From Candidatus Daviesbacteria bacterium GW2011_GWA2_42_7 (lineage in GTDB: Bacteria > Patescibacteriota > Microgenomatia > Daviesbacterales > UBA10151), in the NCBI GenBank assembly GCA_000997105.1, contig LCEJ01000008.1, forward strand, positions 1 through 15,612: 15,612 nt of DNA, in the 5' to 3' direction. Positions 13,489-15,612 of this stretch are shown piece by piece. Below the pieces are notes generated by a model, which searched no databases, was not told the DNA's origin, and saw nothing but the letters and a program-made list of their open reading frames with translations. Made by a program: the position numbers and the translations under genes. How positions within the stretch are numbered: the first letter of the stretch is position 1; every line of letters starts with the position of its first letter.

Positions 13489-15026
13489 TAATACTGCTGT
13501 TGGTTTTGTTTGTGGCCGCTTTCCTACGATTTTATAACCTGGGGTCTATCCCTGCCGGGCTGCACGGTGATGCCGCATCCCAAGGCTATAACGCATTTTC
13601 TCTTTTGAACAGCAGTAAAGACCGTTTTGGTGAGCCTTTTCCGGTATTGTTCCGTTCACTAGGTTCTTACCAGCCACCTATCTATACCTACCTGACAACA
13701 ATTCCGGTGTCAATTTTTGGTAACACCCCTATGGCTGCCCGTTTTATCTCAGCATTCTCAGGAATCCTATTAAGTTTAATAACTTTCCTGTTTTTCCGGG
13801 CATTTTTCCCGTCTAAGCCGGGTCTGGCACTTTTTGGGGGAGCCCTGGTGGCTATAGCTCCCTGGTCGGTATTTTTCAGTCGGCTGGCGGTTGAGGCTAA
13901 CTTAGCCCTGGTAATATTTGCCTCCAGTATCCTTTTGTATTGGAGGTCGTTAAAAAACCCCTCCCTTTTTATTACTGCCTGTTTATTGCTGGGACTTTCT
14001 ACTCATGCTTACTATAGCGAGAGACTTTTGGCGGTACTTTTTTTGCCTCTATATCTCCTGATTTTTAGAAAGTTTTGGCTGCACCAAAAAAGATGGGCAA
14101 TTTTAGGACTGGTAATTTTTATCCTTACCCAGGTCCCGCATTTTTCAATGGTTACCTCGGGGGCTTATATCAGAAGGTTTGACCAGGTAAGTGGTAGTGG
14201 AATGGATAACTATCTAGTCTATTACTCCCTCCCGAATTTATTTTTTGATTCGGACTCAAATTTAGGCAGGACAATGCCGGGTTTAAGCGTTTTCTACGGT
14301 TGGATGGTAGTGCCGCTTATTTTTGGCATAAGAGAGTTGGTTTTAGGCAAAGTTACTAAAGAGGCCGGTAAGATATTAGGGCTGTTGCTTATTTTAACCC
14401 CAATACCGGCAGCCTTAACCGGAGACCTTTTTTACCCTCTGAGGGTCTTGGATTTCCTGTGGGTGCTGACCTTAATTATTGCCATAGGTTTGTATAGTAT
14501 TTATGCTTATCTTAAGGTTAATACAGCCAAAATTGGCCTGGTTGTTATTTTAGCCCTCTATTCAATATTTTCCCTGTATATTTCATATTTTATCCTGTTT
14601 AAGTATGAAAAGGCGGAAAATTACGGCTATGCTTATGTTAAATTAGCGGAAAAGCTTAAAGGGTATAAAGATAAAGAGGTTATTATCGACAGTGCCCGGG
14701 ATTTAGGGATAGGGGTAAGGATGGCATATCTTACGCGTTTTGATCCCCGAAATATCCAGGAACAACTTCGCCCCCAGATGAAGACTTCCTACTATAATTC
14801 TTCCGTCAACAGCGACGAGGTTTATATTTTAGGCAATATTACCGTCAAACCGATAAGGTGGGGAGAGGTTTGCCGGGAGAATGTCCTTTTTGTCGGGGAT
14901 CAGGCCGCTCTTTCTGATAAAGAAATAAAAGAACATAAATTAAAGTTTGAATTTGAAATTAAAGATTTGTCGGGCAAAACCGCCCTTTTAGGGTATAAAA
15001 CACAACCTGAAGAAAAATGTAAGTGA
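13470..15026 (+). CDS. GT39 (ArnT/PMT-like) membrane glycosyltransferase
   Basis: 518 residues from ATG 13470 (GGAG 4 nt before it; an in-frame TTG at 13461 with AGGAG 10 nt upstream is the alternative). Many membrane helices. The first outer loop has the acidic motif LHGDAASQGY (31-40, D34), followed by SYQPPIYTYLTTIPVSIFG (66-84), as in GT39/ArnT enzymes that use a polyprenyl-phosphate sugar. A soluble C-terminal tail of about 130 residues (KLAEKLKGYKDKEVIIDS onward, with VCRENVLFVGD) lies after the last helix, probably outside the membrane. It likely transfers a sugar to a protein or lipid acceptor at the cell surface; substrate unknown. Confidence 0.85.
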   Translation: MAKRHLVILLLVLFVAAFLRFYNLGSIPAGLHGDAASQGYNAFSLLNSSKDRFGEPFPVLFRSLGSYQPPIYTYLTTIPVSIFGNTPMAARFISAFSGILLSLITFLFFRAFFPSKPGLALFGGALVAIAPWSVFFSRLAVEANLALVIFASSILLYWRSLKNPSLFITACLLLGLSTHAYYSERLLAVLFLPLYLLIFRKFWLHQKRWAILGLVIFILTQVPHFSMVTSGAYIRRFDQVSGSGMDNYLVYYSLPNLFFDSDSNLGRTMPGLSVFYGWMVVPLIFGIRELVLGKVTKEAGKILGLLLILTPIPAALTGDLFYPLRVLDFLWVLTLIIAIGLYSIYAYLKVNTAKIGLVVILALYSIFSLYISYFILFKYEKAENYGYAYVKLAEKLKGYKDKEVIIDSARDLGIGVRMAYLTRFDPRNIQEQLRPQMKTSYYNSSVNSDEVYILGNITVKPIRWGEVCRENVLFVGDQAALSDKEIKEHKLKFEFEIKDLSGKTALLGYKTQPEEKCK

Positions 15027-15155
15027 GGGATTCGGTTGACTAACAGCAACGGCCAGTAAATAACTTACCAAACTCTTACCTGATTTAGTTTCCTTTCTTG
15101 TCCTTATATCACCATAATTGGGAGACTTATATCTTGTCAGAAAGGAGGTGAAAGA

Positions 15156-15612
15156 ATGAATAAGCAGAGCTTGATTTCAGGAGAAATTAAAGCAAGTTGG
15201 ATTATTTTAGCTGTTTTTATCCTTATTGTCGGTGGAGTGTTTTTCTGGGCCGGCCCGTTTCGGGGTAGCCAGGTAAGCAGCCAGGTAAGCAGCCAGCCGG
15301 AGGAGAGGGTAGCCGGAGCAGATATTACAGTCCCAAACCAGGAGGCAATCAAATCTTTTGATATTGAAGGGAAACCTTTTGAGTTCTCTATTAAAGAGAT
15401 TAAGGTAAAAGAAGGGGATAAAGTACGGATAAATTTTAAAAATACCCAGGGTACCCATGATTTTACAATAGAGGAATTTGATGCCCATACTAAGATGCTT
15501 CAGGTAGGGGAGACTGATTCTGTAGAGTTTGTGGCCGATAAGAAAGGCACCTTTGAGTATTATTGCAGTGTGGGTAACGGTTTCCATCGCCAGCAGGGGA
15601 TGGTAGGAAAGT
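15156..15612 (+). CDS. Membrane-anchored cupredoxin (3' end truncated by window edge)
   Basis: 152 codons visible from ATG 15156, with a strong SD (AAGGAGGTG, 15142-15150). An N-terminal membrane helix (about 14-33) anchors the protein; a linker follows with a 12-bp tandem repeat encoding SQVS-SQVS. The blue-copper domain (about 68-152) carries type 1 copper ligands in order: His101 (GTHDF), Cys137 (YYCSVG), His144 and Met149 (FHRQQGMVG). The spacing C-x6-H-x4-M is slightly longer than the common plastocyanin-like C-x2-4-H-x4-M. It would shuttle electrons or bind copper outside the membrane; the partner is not in the window. Only the last part of the domain is missing. Confidence 0.88.
   Translation, partial: MNKQSLISGEIKASWIILAVFILIVGGVFFWAGPFRGSQVSSQVSSQPEERVAGADITVPNQEAIKSFDIEGKPFEFSIKEIKVKEGDKVRINFKNTQGTHDFTIEEFDAHTKMLQVGETDSVEFVADKKGTFEYYCSVGNGFHRQQGMVGK
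15267..15296 (+). repeat. 12-bp tandem repeat in the cupredoxin linker
   Basis: AGCCAGGTAAGC twice (15267-15278, 15279-15290) plus a half copy (AGCCAG). It encodes Ser-Gln-Val-Ser repeats; copy number may vary between strains. Confidence 0.85.

Noticed and set aside
1..15612. CRISPR array, insertion sequence or transposase
   Set aside because: No regularly spaced repeats of 24-40 bases and no transposase-like frame were found on either strand.

Overview
The window reads as a chromosomal segment of a Candidate Phyla Radiation (Patescibacteria) bacterium, probably near the Microgenomates/Katanobacteria side. This is inferred from protein style (short envelope proteins with a DUF5667-like domain, GT-C/GT39 glycosyltransferases, a DUF4258-like protein, a membrane-anchored cupredoxin), from a tRNA split by a self-splicing intron, and from standard stop codons (TGA is a stop). 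No rRNA or core marker is present, so the lineage is only moderately sure.

Region 1 (1-1476): a leftward, window-truncated Tat-signal protein with a lysozyme/SLT-like fold, its long upstream region with a promoter and hairpins, and a rightward tRNA-Asn(GUU). The anticodon of this tRNA is interrupted by a 212-nt group I intron; P1, P10 and the P/Q/R/S core can all be read.

Region 2 (about 1598-8790): an AT-richer, accessory-looking block. Leftward from a shared control region come a LexA-type autocleaving repressor, an Eco57I-like type IIG restriction-methylation protein, and its companion N6-adenine methyltransferase. Both large genes are broken in the same manner: each loses an estimated 35-45 conserved codons and changes frame at the junction, so they appear as 582+376 and 413+81 codon pieces. 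Rightward lie an AlbA_2/Schlafen-like DNA-binding-domain protein and a membrane-anchored coiled-coil protein, both plausible defence-island members.

Region 3 (8959-12220): a small orphan protein, then a leftward envelope cluster: GT-C glycosyltransferase, exported DUF5667-like protein (4-nt overlap with the glycosyltransferase), undecaprenyl-diphosphatase UppP and a DUF4258-like protein.

Region 4 (12267-15612): a rightward set. A small three-helix membrane protein has a structured leader and a strong SD; it is followed by a terminator, an unknown membrane protein overlapping a GT39 (ArnT/PMT-like) glycosyltransferase, and a truncated membrane-anchored cupredoxin. Lipid-carrier recycling by UppP and the two polyprenyl-linked glycosyltransferase types suggest cell-surface glycan or glycoprotein assembly.

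Across the window, several first-in-transcript genes have an extended -10 box 6-8 nt upstream of the start codon and no SD, which points to leaderless mRNAs. Internal genes, or genes with leaders, use a clear SD.
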